Both the position numbers and the translations under genes were made by a program. Shown piece by piece: positions 26,414-35,125 of a stretch of DNA of 64,000 nt (its first letter is position 1; every line of letters starts with the position of its first letter). The stretch comes from MGML01 sp034416335 (GTDB lineage Bacteria; Chloroflexota; Dehalococcoidia; Dehalococcoidales; UBA2162). The DNA lies in NCBI GenBank assembly GCA_034416335.1, contig DAOULV010000022.1, positions 124,001-188,000 of the forward strand, in the 5' to 3' direction. A model generated the notes under the pieces. It saw nothing but the letters and a program-made list of their open reading frames with translations, searched no databases and was not told the DNA's origin.

Positions 26414-27079
26414 TTACTCTTCCGGGGAGGCTTCTTCAGCCGTTCCTTCGGCTCCTTCTTCAGTTGCCAGTTCTTCACCTTCACCCTCTTCAAGGGCTTC
26501 GGCTTCCTCAACCTCGATTTCTTTCTCAATGTGTTTTACGTTGATTTTGGCAACGAGCTGGTCCGGATTATTCAACACCGTGACTTCTTCGCCAAGGACA
26601 ATATCCTGGACAAAAATCGACTGGTCAGCTTCTTCGAGAATACTGACATCTACCTCGATATGGCTGGGTATATCATCAGGCAGGCATTCGACGGACAGAT
26701 TATCGAGTTCGTGTGACAGGAAGTTTTCCTTCAGCTTCAGTGCGGGAGCTTCTCCGGTAAGTATAATGGGTACTTCGACCTTCAGTTTCTCTTCCATGCG
26801 TATCTGGTAGAAATCGACGTGGAGAACCTGCCCGGTCCGGGGCTCTTTCTGCACTTCACGTACCATTACGTTTCTCTTTTTCCTGGATTTATCCAGCTTG
26901 AGTCCGACGATTCCGGTAGTACCGGCCTGTGACAGTATTTTCTGCAGTTCGATGGTATCGCACTGGAGTGCTTCGGGTTCAATACCGTGACCGAAAACAT
27001 GCACCGGGGTAATTCCCTGGCGGCGCAGAACTTTAACTTTTTTACCTCTTATTTCCCTGGTATTAGCTGTAAGATCCAT
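26414..27079 (-). CDS. rplY: 50S ribosomal protein L25/CTC
   Basis: 221 residues. The N-terminal L25 domain (ANTREIRGKKVKVLRRQGITP...HVFG, about 1-90) binds 5S rRNA, followed by the TL5/CTC beta domain (about 95-185, with VPIILTGEAPALK and LSVECLPDDIPSHIEVD). The last ~30 residues are almost only Glu, Ala and Gly, an acidic tail common in CTC proteins. Convergent with trxB. Confidence 0.94.
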   Translation of the reverse strand: MDLTANTREIRGKKVKVLRRQGITPVHVFGHGIEPEALQCDTIELQKILSQAGTTGIVGLKLDKSRKKRNVMVREVQKEPRTGQVLHVDFYQIRMEEKLKVEVPIILTGEAPALKLKENFLSHELDNLSVECLPDDIPSHIEVDVSILEEADQSIFVQDIVLGEEVTVLNNPDQLVAKINVKHIEKEIEVEEAEALEEGEGEELATEEGAEGTAEEASPEE

Positions 27080-27180
27080 TCTTCCACCTTCCGGATATAA
27101 TTCAAACCTGCCTATTATAGCAGATTTCTATGTTTATTGCCTAATGGTGGAGTTAAAGAAAGAGAGAGGGCTAAGCTCTT

Positions 27181-27286
27181 GGCAATCTCTAAAATTTATA
27201 TAGATTGCCACGCCTCGGCGTCAACAGCCGAGGCTCGCAATGACAGGGGTATTGGTTATTGACGCCGAGGCTCGCAATGACAATCA
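27181..27286. repeat. Dispersed palindromic repeat, copy 1 (GGCAATCTCTA...AGATTGCCACGCC...CTCGCAATGACA)
   Basis: The unit contains GGCAATCTCT, then AGATTGCCACGCCTCGG, an inverted GCCGAGGCTCGCAATGACA, and a second CGCCGAGGCTCGCAATGACA. Related units occur near 30.8, 46.4, 46.65 and 60.0 kb. It fills the gap between rplY and the ABC permease gene. Confidence 0.8.
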
Positions 27287-27305
27287 TACTAACGGTAATA
27301 AAAAA

Positions 27306-28661
27306 TTAATCGGCGTTTTTGAGTGCTGCCCAGACATTGGACATTGTGATACTCTGTCCCTGCATCAGCATTGTTGTCCTGAATACGCGACCAGCTATCC
27401 AGAGGAAAAGTAGTCCCGTGGCTACCATTCCCGCCAGCGAAGCACCTATCTCAAGTCCGCTCATATCACTGCCGGCGGCTATTCTGACGAGGATTCCCGA
27501 AGGTGCTGTGAAAGGAATATATGAAAGCAGGCGTGTAAACAGTCCGTCGGGACTCTGAATCAGGAAACCGAAGAACCATAACGGCACGAAACCAAGCATG
27601 GTAAACGGCGGGGCGGTCCTCGACGCCTCGCGAGCCGAAGATGAAAAGGCACCGATCAGTATAGCAATGATCGTTGACATGAAATACCCGCAGACATAAC
27701 AGGCAAGTATCAGCGCCATCAAATCGGGCGCGATGGTCAGTGCACTCGCGTCCGGAATCTGGTCGAACATCGCCGGAACGGTGAAATAAGCCACGACGAC
27801 CCAGATAACCGACTGGAGAAGACCGATGGTGCCAAGGGCAAGGAGTTTACCTATCATTATCTGGAATGGCGAAGCCGAGGTTATAATGAGTTCGACAAGC
27901 CGGTTTTCTTTCTCTTCGGCAATACTGGTCACCATATTGCCGGCGCCGGTCATCACGGCGAACGCGAGCAGCATGGCGAACACACCCGGGATAATAAGCT
28001 CGCCCACCGCCTGGGGTACAGGAGTGACTTCCGATATAGTCCCGTCTTCTTCAACCTTGAAGTTCGAATAGACGGCGGGTTCGGCGACACGCGCTACGAG
28101 GTTTGGGTCTATTTGACTTAGCTGCTCCGAAATCTGGTCTTCGACGAGTTTACGCTGTGCCAGCAGTTCGGGACTCAGCTGGCTGTCCTGCATTGCTTTC
28201 AGTTGGGGGTACAGTACGTACCAGCGGAAAGCTTCTTCATCCTGCCGGTTGGACTCAAATACTGTTTTAAAAGCGGAATATTGCCTGATTTCACCCGATT
28301 CAAGGTAATCCTCGCTTATCACGTAGAGGGTCTGAATATCTCCGCGTTTGTATGCCTCAAGGCCCTGCTCACGCGTATCGAACCGTGACATTCCTTCCGG
28401 AACAGGGACTCCTGACAGGATACCGCTGTTATCGATATAGCCGATCCCGCTCAGGTCCACCTCGCCGGTCACTTCGGTCGATGCGGCTTCGTCGGATGCG
28501 GCCTTTATAGCGAGCGGAATGACCCAGACCGCGATTATCAGAAGGAGTGGGATTAACACGGTAAAAAAGATATATCCGCCACTCCGGATGTGGCGTCTGG
28601 TCTCCTCTGCAAATATAGTCGCGACTTCAGCGGGAATGCCGGGCACGGGATACCTCCTCAA
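27306..28661 (-). CDS. ABC-2 type transporter permease (NatB-like)
   Basis: 451 residues. One N-terminal membrane helix (about 30-50) is followed by a large extracytoplasmic domain (about 60-215) and then five to six helices from residue 225. Charged motif EEKENRLVELIITSASPFQIMIGK is characteristic of NatB/YhaP-type exporters. Its start lies 35 bp inside the ATPase gene, so the pair forms one exporter. Substrate unknown. Confidence 0.85.
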   Translation of the reverse strand: MRRYPVPGIPAEVATIFAEETRRHIRSGGYIFFTVLIPLLLIIAVWVIPLAIKAASDEAASTEVTGEVDLSGIGYIDNSGILSGVPVPEGMSRFDTREQGLEAYKRGDIQTLYVISEDYLESGEIRQYSAFKTVFESNRQDEEAFRWYVLYPQLKAMQDSQLSPELLAQRKLVEDQISEQLSQIDPNLVARVAEPAVYSNFKVEEDGTISEVTPVPQAVGELIIPGVFAMLLAFAVMTGAGNMVTSIAEEKENRLVELIITSASPFQIMIGKLLALGTIGLLQSVIWVVVAYFTVPAMFDQIPDASALTIAPDLMALILACYVCGYFMSTIIAILIGAFSSSAREASRTAPPFTMLGFVPLWFFGFLIQSPDGLFTRLLSYIPFTAPSGILVRIAAGSDMSGLEIGASLAGMVATGLLFLWIAGRVFRTTMLMQGQSITMSNVWAALKNAD

Positions 28662-29541
28662 TAAAAATATCGTTCAGCGACGGCATCATTCGCTCGAACC
28701 TGTCGACCTGTATTCCGGCTGCGGCATATGCCTGGTATATCGTATCAGGGGTCAGGTCGTCACCGGTATCATACTCGACGGTGTCCTCCGGGAGCACCTT
28801 CTTCGGGGCATCTTGGAGAGTATCGGGAATTCCGGCGGCCTGTACCTGCACGGACTTCTCGCCGCGCTGGCTCTTTATTTCACCGAGGTTTCCGAACAGG
28901 AGCATGTTCCCGTCCGAAATCAGCGCTATCCTTTCGCACATCTCCTCGACATCGGACATAACGTGAGTACTGAACATTATGGTGGCACCGTCCCGCTGCC
29001 GTTCGAGAAGCATTTCCTTCATCAGGTTGACGTTCAGCGGATCGAGACCGGAAAACGGTTCATCGAGGATAATTAATTTCGGGTTATGGGCGATAGCGAC
29101 GACGAACTGCGCCATCTGTCTCATACCGCGTGAAAGAGTATCGACTTTCTTCAGGCGGTATTCGTAGAGTCCTATCCGCTCCAGGAGTTCGGCGGCGCGG
29201 GATTCGGCTTCCCGGAATGACAGGCCTTTAAGCCGGATAAGGTATCTCAGATATTCCAGCACCTTTACCTTGGGCGGCAGGCCGACCTGCTCCGGTACGT
29301 AGCCGACGGACTTCAGCACCGACCTCCTAGGAGGCGAACCGAGGATGGATACCGAACCGCTTTCCGGGCGGATTATACCCTGGGCGATTCGTATAGTGGT
29401 GGTCTTCCCCGAACCGTTGGGTCCGAGGAATCCGAACACTTCACCGGGGAGAACGTGAAAAGACACGTCGTTAACAACGGTATGGTCTCCAAAGGACTTG
29501 GTCAGACCTTTCACCTGTAGGACATGTTCCGATACGTTCAT
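28627..29541 (-). CDS. ABC transporter ATP-binding protein (NatA-like)
   Basis: 304 residues. Walker A GPNGSGKTTT, a signature variant TLSRGMRQMAQFVVAI (SRGMRQ instead of SGGQ), Walker B KLIILDEPFSGLDP and switch His in FSTHVMSDVEE. The C-terminal ~80 residues are the DUF4162-like regulatory part common in ABC-2 exporters. It is the first gene of the two-gene unit. Confidence 0.9.
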   Translation of the reverse strand: MNVSEHVLQVKGLTKSFGDHTVVNDVSFHVLPGEVFGFLGPNGSGKTTTIRIAQGIIRPESGSVSILGSPPRRSVLKSVGYVPEQVGLPPKVKVLEYLRYLIRLKGLSFREAESRAAELLERIGLYEYRLKKVDTLSRGMRQMAQFVVAIAHNPKLIILDEPFSGLDPLNVNLMKEMLLERQRDGATIMFSTHVMSDVEEMCERIALISDGNMLLFGNLGEIKSQRGEKSVQVQAAGIPDTLQDAPKKVLPEDTVEYDTGDDLTPDTIYQAYAAAGIQVDRFERMMPSLNDIFIEEVSRARHSR

Positions 29542-29627
29542 TGCAGATATATTAGCATATTTTTACTTGAAATTACACAGAAATATCAGCATTTGCCCCT
29601 CTCCTGTTATATTGCTAGAATACCGCT

Positions 29628-30530
29628 ATGGAGATAAGTGAAAAGATTCAATCGCAGATAGAGGAGATAAAGAACAATACCACAGACGGAGCCAGTGAAC
29701 TGGCAAGGCAGGCGGTCCTTGTGATGAAAACAACCGCCGAGACCAGCGAAGCCGGGACTGCCCGGGATTTTCTACTCGAGCAGAAGGAAACCGGAAAAAG
29801 GCTTATCGCTGCCAGGCGAACGATGGCGCCGATACCCAATGTTATTACCCGGTACCTGAGAGAAATAATAAAGGAAGACCGTAAGGACGACCTGGAATCG
29901 ACCAGGCGACAGGCGGTCAGCCTTGCCGAAGAAATATGCCGGGACTCGGTAAATGCCGTATCGGATATAGCGAAGAATGCATCCGAACTCATCGAAGATA
30001 AGGATGTGATTCTTACCTACAGCTACAGCTCTACGGTGATTGCAGCGATAAAGGAAATATCCGGACTTAGAAAAGAGATAAAGGTAATCGTTCCGAAGTC
30101 GGGCACGGGCCGTTCCGGTGAAAGGACGGCGCGGGAACTGAGTGAGACCGGAATACCGGTCTTGTATATTGATGACACGGCAATCGGCCTGTATATAATT
30201 GGAGTCAATAAAGTGCTGGTAGGTGCCGACAGGATAACGGCGGACGGCAGGGTAATCAACGGGGCGGGAACATATCTGACGGCAGTGGCGGCAAAAGAGA
30301 ACGATGTACCATTTTACGTACTCTGCGAAACACTGAAGTTCGATTTCACCACGGACAGTTCGAAGGTGGACCGTGAAGAACGAGGGGATGCGGGTCTGGT
30401 TGAGCGAGGGGCTTTCCCTGCGGAAGTGACGGTATCCAATCCTGCCTTCGATATTACGCCGCTCGACCTGGTTACAGCCATTGTCTCGGAAAACGGTGTG
30501 ATTACAGCCGACAAAATGTTTTCATCCTGA
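29628..30530 (+). CDS. eIF2B alpha/beta/delta-like protein (aIF2B / MtnA / R15P isomerase superfamily)
   Basis: 300 residues. A helical N-terminal domain (1-120) is followed by a Rossmann-like domain with LTYSYSSTVIAAI, LVGADRITADGRVINGAGTY and NPAFDITPLDLVTAIVSENG. These are the superfamily's substrate-binding segments; the isomerase catalytic Cys position appears as Tyr/Ser, more like archaeal aIF2B than MtnA. The role is open: sugar-phosphate or nucleotide isomerase, or a non-enzymatic homologue. It is divergent from the ABC genes and stands alone. Confidence 0.78.
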   Translation: MEISEKIQSQIEEIKNNTTDGASELARQAVLVMKTTAETSEAGTARDFLLEQKETGKRLIAARRTMAPIPNVITRYLREIIKEDRKDDLESTRRQAVSLAEEICRDSVNAVSDIAKNASELIEDKDVILTYSYSSTVIAAIKEISGLRKEIKVIVPKSGTGRSGERTARELSETGIPVLYIDDTAIGLYIIGVNKVLVGADRITADGRVINGAGTYLTAVAAKENDVPFYVLCETLKFDFTTDSSKVDREERGDAGLVERGAFPAEVTVSNPAFDITPLDLVTAIVSENGVITADKMFSS

Positions 30531-30668
30531 AGGTGCGTGATTTCCCGATTATATCCGGCAGCAAGGGAAAGTTGTGCCGGCATTTCGGTTATTATCCGGG
30601 AAAACGATGATATCACGGGATTCTGCACTATTCGGTTACGGTTGTGATTTTCGGTTCACCCCCTTTAT

Positions 30669-30721
30669 CCCCCTCAAACAGTTGGAGTATTCAGCAGAAA
30701 TATTTCGATTGTTTGAGGGGG
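30669..30721. repeat. Hairpin element, copy 1 (CCCCCTCAAACA ... TGTTTGAGGGGG)
   Basis: 12-bp perfect arms enclose a ~29-bp core that contains CAGAAATATTTCGA. A rearranged homologue in the opposite orientation is at 58552-58604. Part of the 650-bp gap after the eIF2B-like gene; no gene seen there. Confidence 0.7.
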
Positions 30722-30771
30722 AAAGAGTTTGAGAGAGGGGGAAAGCTCGCGGCGAATCCTTTGCTCCTTCG

Positions 30772-30975
30772 TCATTGCGAGGAGTCCGCCTGAGGCGGAC
30801 GACGCGGCAATCTCTAATATCGATTATATAGATTGCCACGCCTCGGCTGTTGACGCCGAGGCTCGCAATGACAGTGGGGGATTGGCTGTTGATGCCGAGG
30901 CTCGCAATGACTGTAGGAGGTTCGTCCTGAGCTTGTCGAAGGACGAACGAGCGAAAGCGGAAGTTTGCGATGACG
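30772..30975. repeat. Dispersed palindromic repeat, copy 2 (tandem array)
   Basis: Begins TCATTGCGAGGAGTCCGCC..GACGCGGCAATCTCTA and continues with AGATTGCCACGCCTCGG and two further GCCGAGGCTCGCAATGAC units, then a GTTCGTCCTGAGC...GAAGGACGAAC hairpin ending in GCGATGACGG. It is the largest such array in the window. Confidence 0.8.
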
Positions 30976-31114
30976 GTGGGGATTCGCTTTTTTACCCTCC
31001 TTCAATGAAGTTTCGGGAGCAAACCCACTTGCTCTAAGATTGAAGCGGACAAGCGACGAAATCCCAATAACAATCAGGCCAACCATAAGCAAACAGAATT
31101 CTGGGTTCTAGTAA

Positions 31115-31143
31115 TTGACAAAGTCATCCTATGTATGTAAAAT
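31115..31143 (+). promoter_or_regulatory. Promoter of the ArsR-DUF2087 gene
   Basis: TTGACA and TAAAAT are separated by 17 bp. The palindrome TGATTATCA (31152-31160), between the -10 and the start codon, could be an autoregulatory operator. Confidence 0.65.
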
Positions 31144-31182
31144 TAATTCGATGATTATCAAAATGAATGGATTGATATAAAA

Positions 31183-31761
31183 ATGGATGAAGCATTAACT
31201 GAATTACTTGGTTTTTTTAAAGCCCTCGCCGACCCCAATCGGTTAAAGATAATCGGTCTGCTGGCGCAGGGCGAATATTCAGTCGAACAGATGGCTGAGA
31301 TGTTGGGCCTGAGTCCGTCCACGGTCTCTCATCACCTGGCAAAACTTTCGTCAGCCGGACTGGTAAATGCCCGCTCTGAGAGCTATTACAATATCTACCG
31401 ACTGGAAACCGGAGTTCTGGACGATATGTCTCAGAAGCTGCTTTCGAGAGAAATAATTCCGGCTGTTGCTGCCGACGTGGATATAGATGCTTATGACCGT
31501 AAAGTACTGAACACTTTTTGTGATGAAGAGGGGCGAATTATCGGTTTACCCGCCCAGAGGAAGAAGTTCGAGGTACTGCTGCGTCATGTTGCCAAAGCTT
31601 TCAAGCCGGGTAAACGGTATCCGGAAAAACAGGTCAAGGAAATCCTGTCCTGGTACTGGTTCGATACCGCCACTTTCAGACGGAGGCTGGTTGAGCATAA
31701 AATAATGGCGCGTGAAGGCGGCGGAGGAGATTACTGGCTGCTGGAGAAACAGCCAGAGTAA
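31183..31761 (+). CDS. ArsR-family regulator fused to a DUF2087 domain
   Basis: 192 residues. The winged helix (about 8-80) includes ALADPNRLKIIGLLAQGEYSVEQ, LSPSTVSHHLAKL and a wing; no Cys lies at the classic metal site. Residues 100-192 form a DUF2087 domain (VLNTFCDEEGRIIGLPAQRKK...YPEKQVKEILSWY), a combination usual in this group. The gene has its own near-consensus promoter and no close partner, so the target is unknown; it is convergent with the arabinofuranosidase gene. Confidence 0.85.
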   Translation: MDEALTELLGFFKALADPNRLKIIGLLAQGEYSVEQMAEMLGLSPSTVSHHLAKLSSAGLVNARSESYYNIYRLETGVLDDMSQKLLSREIIPAVAADVDIDAYDRKVLNTFCDEEGRIIGLPAQRKKFEVLLRHVAKAFKPGKRYPEKQVKEILSWYWFDTATFRRRLVEHKIMAREGGGGDYWLLEKQPE

Positions 31762-31773
31762 AAAACGCAGTAT

Positions 31774-33228
31774 TTACCGTACTTCACATTCCAGCGCCGT
31801 TATTGAATGGGGTTCGAACGAGTAAGTAAGGGAATTACCCGAGGCTTCTATTTTGGTGCCGATTACTCCTACCGCGTCAGGTTTTTCGGGAGTGTTTTCG
31901 GTCTTTATATCCGTACCGCTAATAACTGAAACCCGGACTTCTCCCGAGAATTGTCCCTCGGCAAGGGAGATAGTCGTATCCAGCGACTCTTTATCACTGC
32001 GATTCACAACGTAGACGATCAGATTTTCCCCTGATTCATCCAGCGTGGCAGTGACATCGAGAAGCCTGATCCCAGAGTACTCGCGTTCTTCACAGACGGC
32101 GCTGAAAGTCTCGCTCTCCCAGAATACATCGAGGGCTTTCTGTCCGCAGGTCTTACGGTACAGTTCGAACGGGTAAAAAATCGTCTGGAGTACCACACCC
32201 TCGGGAGTTATATGCATCGGTGTAACCAGCATGGTAAGGTTTGCCATTTTTACGGTATGTGAATGGCGGATGAACGCATTCAGGTTCATTGCAGTGACCA
32301 GGGCGTCTTCCATCGCGTAATACCTATGTGGTCTGATACCCCACTCATCCACCGTTATCGGTATCTGCCGCCGGATGTTTCTCTCGAGGCACATCGCCTT
32401 TACCAGTCCTTCATAAGCGCTGAGGCGTTCTTCATAAAGCTCGGAGACAGCCATAAACCCGTAATAATCGTCGGCTTCGTTTCCTACATACCAGTGAAGC
32501 GCCATATAGTCGACCAGGTTCCCGGCTTGTTCGAGAATTAATTGTCCCCGTTCCACCCAGTCGAGGTGTTCGACGGTTTTGTAGCCCCAGATACAGTTTG
32601 CCGCGGCAATCAACTTTATATCCGGGTCGGTCCATTTCATTACCTTGCCGAACTCTGTAAACGCCCTTGCGTACTCATAAGCTGTTTTCTGGCCGATCTG
32701 CCAGGGGCCGTCTACTTCGTTACCGATTCCCCAGTATTTGACCTTATGCGGTTCTTCGGATCCGTTTTCCCGACGAAGTTTAACAAGGGCGGTATCCAGA
32801 GTGCCGTTACAGTATTCTACCCAGTCGGCGGCTTCCCGCATATCTCCGTCGCCGCAGTTAACGCAGAGATAGGGTTCGATATTCATTTTACGACAGAACC
32901 GGATAAATTCGTCGGTTCCGAAACGGTTCGGCTCGAGGGCGTTCCAGGCAAGGTCGTGCCGGGCAGGCCGTTCGGAGACCGGACCTGTCCCGTCCTTCCA
33001 CCTGTATCCGGAGACAAAGTTACCGCCCGGGAAACGGACAATCGAGTAATTAAGCCGCTCGAGTGCTTCACGGACATCGCTGCGGAGGCCGTCTTCATCG
33101 GCAAGGTGAGATTCGGGGTCGTAAATCCCGCCGTATATAACATGCCCCAGCAGTTCGGCGAATCCACCGAAAATATGAGGATTAATGTCTCCGAGCGTTC
33201 GGTCGAGGTCGATTTTTATCCGGTTCAT
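31774..33228 (-). CDS. GH51 alpha-L-arabinofuranosidase
   Basis: 484 residues, (beta/alpha)8 barrel plus a C-terminal beta sandwich. The acid/base Glu is in WGIGNEVDGPW (about residue 170) and the nucleophile Glu in ITVDEWGIRPH (about 290). The N-terminus HIFGGFAELLGHVIYGGIYD and FPGGNFVSGYRWKDG are classic GH51 motifs. No signal peptide is seen, so it acts in the cytoplasm on imported arabino-oligosaccharides. No sugar transporter is adjacent. Confidence 0.93.
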   Translation of the reverse strand: MNRIKIDLDRTLGDINPHIFGGFAELLGHVIYGGIYDPESHLADEDGLRSDVREALERLNYSIVRFPGGNFVSGYRWKDGTGPVSERPARHDLAWNALEPNRFGTDEFIRFCRKMNIEPYLCVNCGDGDMREAADWVEYCNGTLDTALVKLRRENGSEEPHKVKYWGIGNEVDGPWQIGQKTAYEYARAFTEFGKVMKWTDPDIKLIAAANCIWGYKTVEHLDWVERGQLILEQAGNLVDYMALHWYVGNEADDYYGFMAVSELYEERLSAYEGLVKAMCLERNIRRQIPITVDEWGIRPHRYYAMEDALVTAMNLNAFIRHSHTVKMANLTMLVTPMHITPEGVVLQTIFYPFELYRKTCGQKALDVFWESETFSAVCEEREYSGIRLLDVTATLDESGENLIVYVVNRSDKESLDTTISLAEGQFSGEVRVSVISGTDIKTENTPEKPDAVGVIGTKIEASGNSLTYSFEPHSITALECEVR

Positions 33229-33244
33229 AAAATACCCCCATACA

Positions 33245-33300
33245 GTGAAATAAAAAGCGTGGAAGTTCTGTTTGTAAAGATAAAAGAACCCGCCACGCTT
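33245..33300 (-). terminator. Intrinsic terminator after the flavin-binding gene
   Basis: On the minus strand AAGCGTGG (33300-33293) pairs with CCACGCTT (33262-33255), with a further inner GTTCT/AGAAC pair, followed by TTTTTATTT. It lies 28 bp after the stop of the gene ending at 33328. Confidence 0.75.
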
Positions 33301-33327
33301 GATAAATCTCAGTAGATTACAGCAGTA

Positions 33328-33741
33328 CTAGAGATCAACGTATGTTTTCGGTGAGCCGGGAGTAGCTTTCTGGTCCACCACGTAAGCCTTGCCGTGTTTC
33401 AGTATGAATACGCCGGCGTAATCCAGCCCCTGTTCTTCGACACCCGGTTTGTAGAACGGGCGGGCTTCGACTATTTCTTCCTTAAGTTTGGCGTCTTTCA
33501 CCTCTTCCATCCGACCGCTGACTCTTATCTGGACACCGTTTGCGAAGTAGCATAGCTCTGTTTCCGGGTTCTTAACGAGCTGTTTGTAAACATCTTTAGG
33601 CGACTGCATCGAGAAGATGATACCGTTTTTGTCGGCGCGGTAGGTTCCCATAGCGCGGACACGCGGTTTATCGCCGTCGATCGTGGCCATATAAGCTACG
33701 GGATTTTTGGTTATGAATTCCAGAATTTCTTTTTTGTCCAA
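33328..33741 (-). CDS. Pyridoxamine 5'-phosphate oxidase-related FMN-binding protein
   Basis: 137 residues from a TTG at 33741 with GGAGGT 9 nt upstream; a longer frame to 33783 lacks such a site. The split-barrel flavin fold is shown by KKEILEFITKNPVAYMATIDGD, GTYRADKNGIIFSMQ and TELCYFANGVQIRVSGR. These small proteins bind FMN, F420 or heme; the cofactor and substrate are not evident. Last gene of a three-gene run with NUDIX and CinA. Confidence 0.82.
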   Translation of the reverse strand: MDKKEILEFITKNPVAYMATIDGDKPRVRAMGTYRADKNGIIFSMQSPKDVYKQLVKNPETELCYFANGVQIRVSGRMEEVKDAKLKEEIVEARPFYKPGVEEQGLDYAGVFILKHGKAYVVDQKATPGSPKTYVDL

Positions 33742-33831
33742 GCTAATATTACCTCCGTATATTATTCGGAGGAATTTTATCACAGTGTTATCCGGTTCAT
33801 CAAACGGATGTTTACCTTTTAGTGATTGTCA

Positions 33832-34245
33832 TCAAGGCATTACTCGAGCAAGTGTATCTTTCAGTCCGGGGACGGTATCGTAATTATCGATGTCCGCCGG
33901 GTCTATCCAGCGAAATTCTTTGTGTTCCCAGTCGATTTTTATATTACCGGGCCTTTTAACGTGAAAAAGAAAAGGATGGACAATCCACCTTGTCAGCAAT
34001 TCCTCGTCGTCTATTTCCAGCGGTTGTCCGGCTTTTTCCAGGATTACATCGCTGCTGTCAAGGCCTGTCTCTTCATTTATCTCGATTAAAGCCTGTTCCC
34101 CGGGAGGTGATTCAACGTAACCGCTGACACCTGCCCACTTACCCCGATAGCTGCCTACCTGTTCACTGCGGCGAAGCAGGAGAATTTTTCCTCCGGATTC
34201 GAGGAAGCAGGTAACGACGTGTTTTTCGTCGAGGGTATCACTCAT
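33832..34245 (-). CDS. NUDIX hydrolase
   Basis: 137 residues. The Nudix box is present in slightly degenerate form, GYVESPPGEQALIEINEET, where the canonical R of REUxEE is Ile; the EE pair and Gly remain. An N-terminal VVTCFLESGGKILLLRRS is typical of MutT-like proteins. It starts 4 bp after the CinA-domain gene. Substrate unknown. Confidence 0.85.
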   Translation of the reverse strand: MSDTLDEKHVVTCFLESGGKILLLRRSEQVGSYRGKWAGVSGYVESPPGEQALIEINEETGLDSSDVILEKAGQPLEIDDEELLTRWIVHPFLFHVKRPGNIKIDWEHKEFRWIDPADIDNYDTVPGLKDTLARVMP

Positions 34246-34249
34246 TGTG

Positions 34250-34726
34250 TCACAGGGACTCCAGGTACTCTTTCAGGATCTGTAGTGCGGTTTCGGCGGC
34301 GTCTTTCTTGTTCTGCTCGCGATCGCCTTTGAAAATATGCCTGCGGTTGAAGGTTGTATTACCGTGCGAAAGACCAATGTAAAAAAGGCCTACTGGCTTA
34401 TCCGGAGTCGAACCGCCGGGTCCGGCGATTCCGGTATCGGCAATACATACATCGGCTTCTAATACCCGTTTCCCTCCTGCTGCCAGTTCGTCGGCAGTCT
34501 GCGCACTTACAGAGCCGTATTTTTCCAGAGTTGCCGCCTTAACTCCTACGATGCGATTTTTGATTTCATTGATGTAAGCCGTTATCGAGCCTTTATAATA
34601 ATCCGAACTCCCCGGAACGTTCGTGATCCGGTGGGAGATAAGTCCGCCGGTGGCTGATTCAATCACTCCCAGAGTCATCCCTTTATTGCGGAGGAGCTCT
34701 CCTATCTTTTTCTCGATTTCACTCAT
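34250..34726 (-). CDS. CinA C-terminal domain protein (nicotinamide-nucleotide amidohydrolase)
   Basis: 158 residues, only the amidohydrolase domain (PncC type) without the N-terminal MoaB-like domain. Seen: ESATGGLISHRITNVPGSSDYYKGSI, then SAQTADELAAGG and ADTGIAGPGGSTPDKPVG. PncC deamidates NMN in NAD recycling. The ATG at 34726 with GGAGA is chosen; an 84-residue upstream in-frame extension runs antisense through the small plus-strand gene and is not supported. Confidence 0.9.
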   Translation of the reverse strand: MSEIEKKIGELLRNKGMTLGVIESATGGLISHRITNVPGSSDYYKGSITAYINEIKNRIVGVKAATLEKYGSVSAQTADELAAGGKRVLEADVCIADTGIAGPGGSTPDKPVGLFYIGLSHGNTTFNRRHIFKGDREQNKKDAAETALQILKEYLESL

Positions 34727-34817
34727 TATAAATATTCTCCGGCATATGCGATGTCTATTGATTATAAGGGAGATAAGGATTAAAATAAAGCAAAAATTAG
34801 CCTGAATGGAGGGTATT

Positions 34818-35012
34818 ATGGTTATATTGGCCTGGATTCTCGGCTGTCTTGCCGGCTTGAGCGGAATTATGGGAATAATCATGGCTACGGACACTATTCC
34901 CGCGCTTGCTGACCTCCCGGTATCATTAACACCAATGTTCTGGCTGACGCTGGGCATTCTACTGATGCTCGGATGCATCGCGGCGGTAAATTCAAGGACA
35001 GAATACGAATAA
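34818..35012 (+). CDS. Small two-helix membrane protein
   Basis: 64 residues with two hydrophobic helices (about 2-24 and 40-58) and a charged end. GGAGGG precedes the ATG by 4 nt; an in-frame ATG at 34806 is less likely. A strong bidirectional terminator follows directly, which supports expression. No family recognised. Confidence 0.6.
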   Translation: MVILAWILGCLAGLSGIMGIIMATDTIPALADLPVSLTPMFWLTLGILLMLGCIAAVNSRTEYE

Positions 35013-35045
35013 AAAGACTTCCCGGTTGACCGGGAAGTCTCTATT
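35009..35045. terminator. Bidirectional intrinsic terminator
   Basis: Perfect 10-bp arms GACTTCCCGG / CCGGGAAGTC with a TTGA loop, flanked by A-run on the left and T-rich sequence on the right. It serves the small membrane protein gene and the convergent lipoprotein gene. Confidence 0.85.
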
Positions 35046-35125
35046 TCTACGGCCGTTCGGATTTTTCGGATAAAGCGCTTTAGCAGGTATCTGAAGTGTC
35101 TTCCGTGTTCCGGCGGCTTTTGTCG

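Noticed and set aside
34727..34978. 84-residue N-terminal extension of the CinA-domain protein
   Set aside because: Antisense to a small membrane-protein gene and not similar to CinA N-terminal domain; ATG 34726 has a ribosome site.
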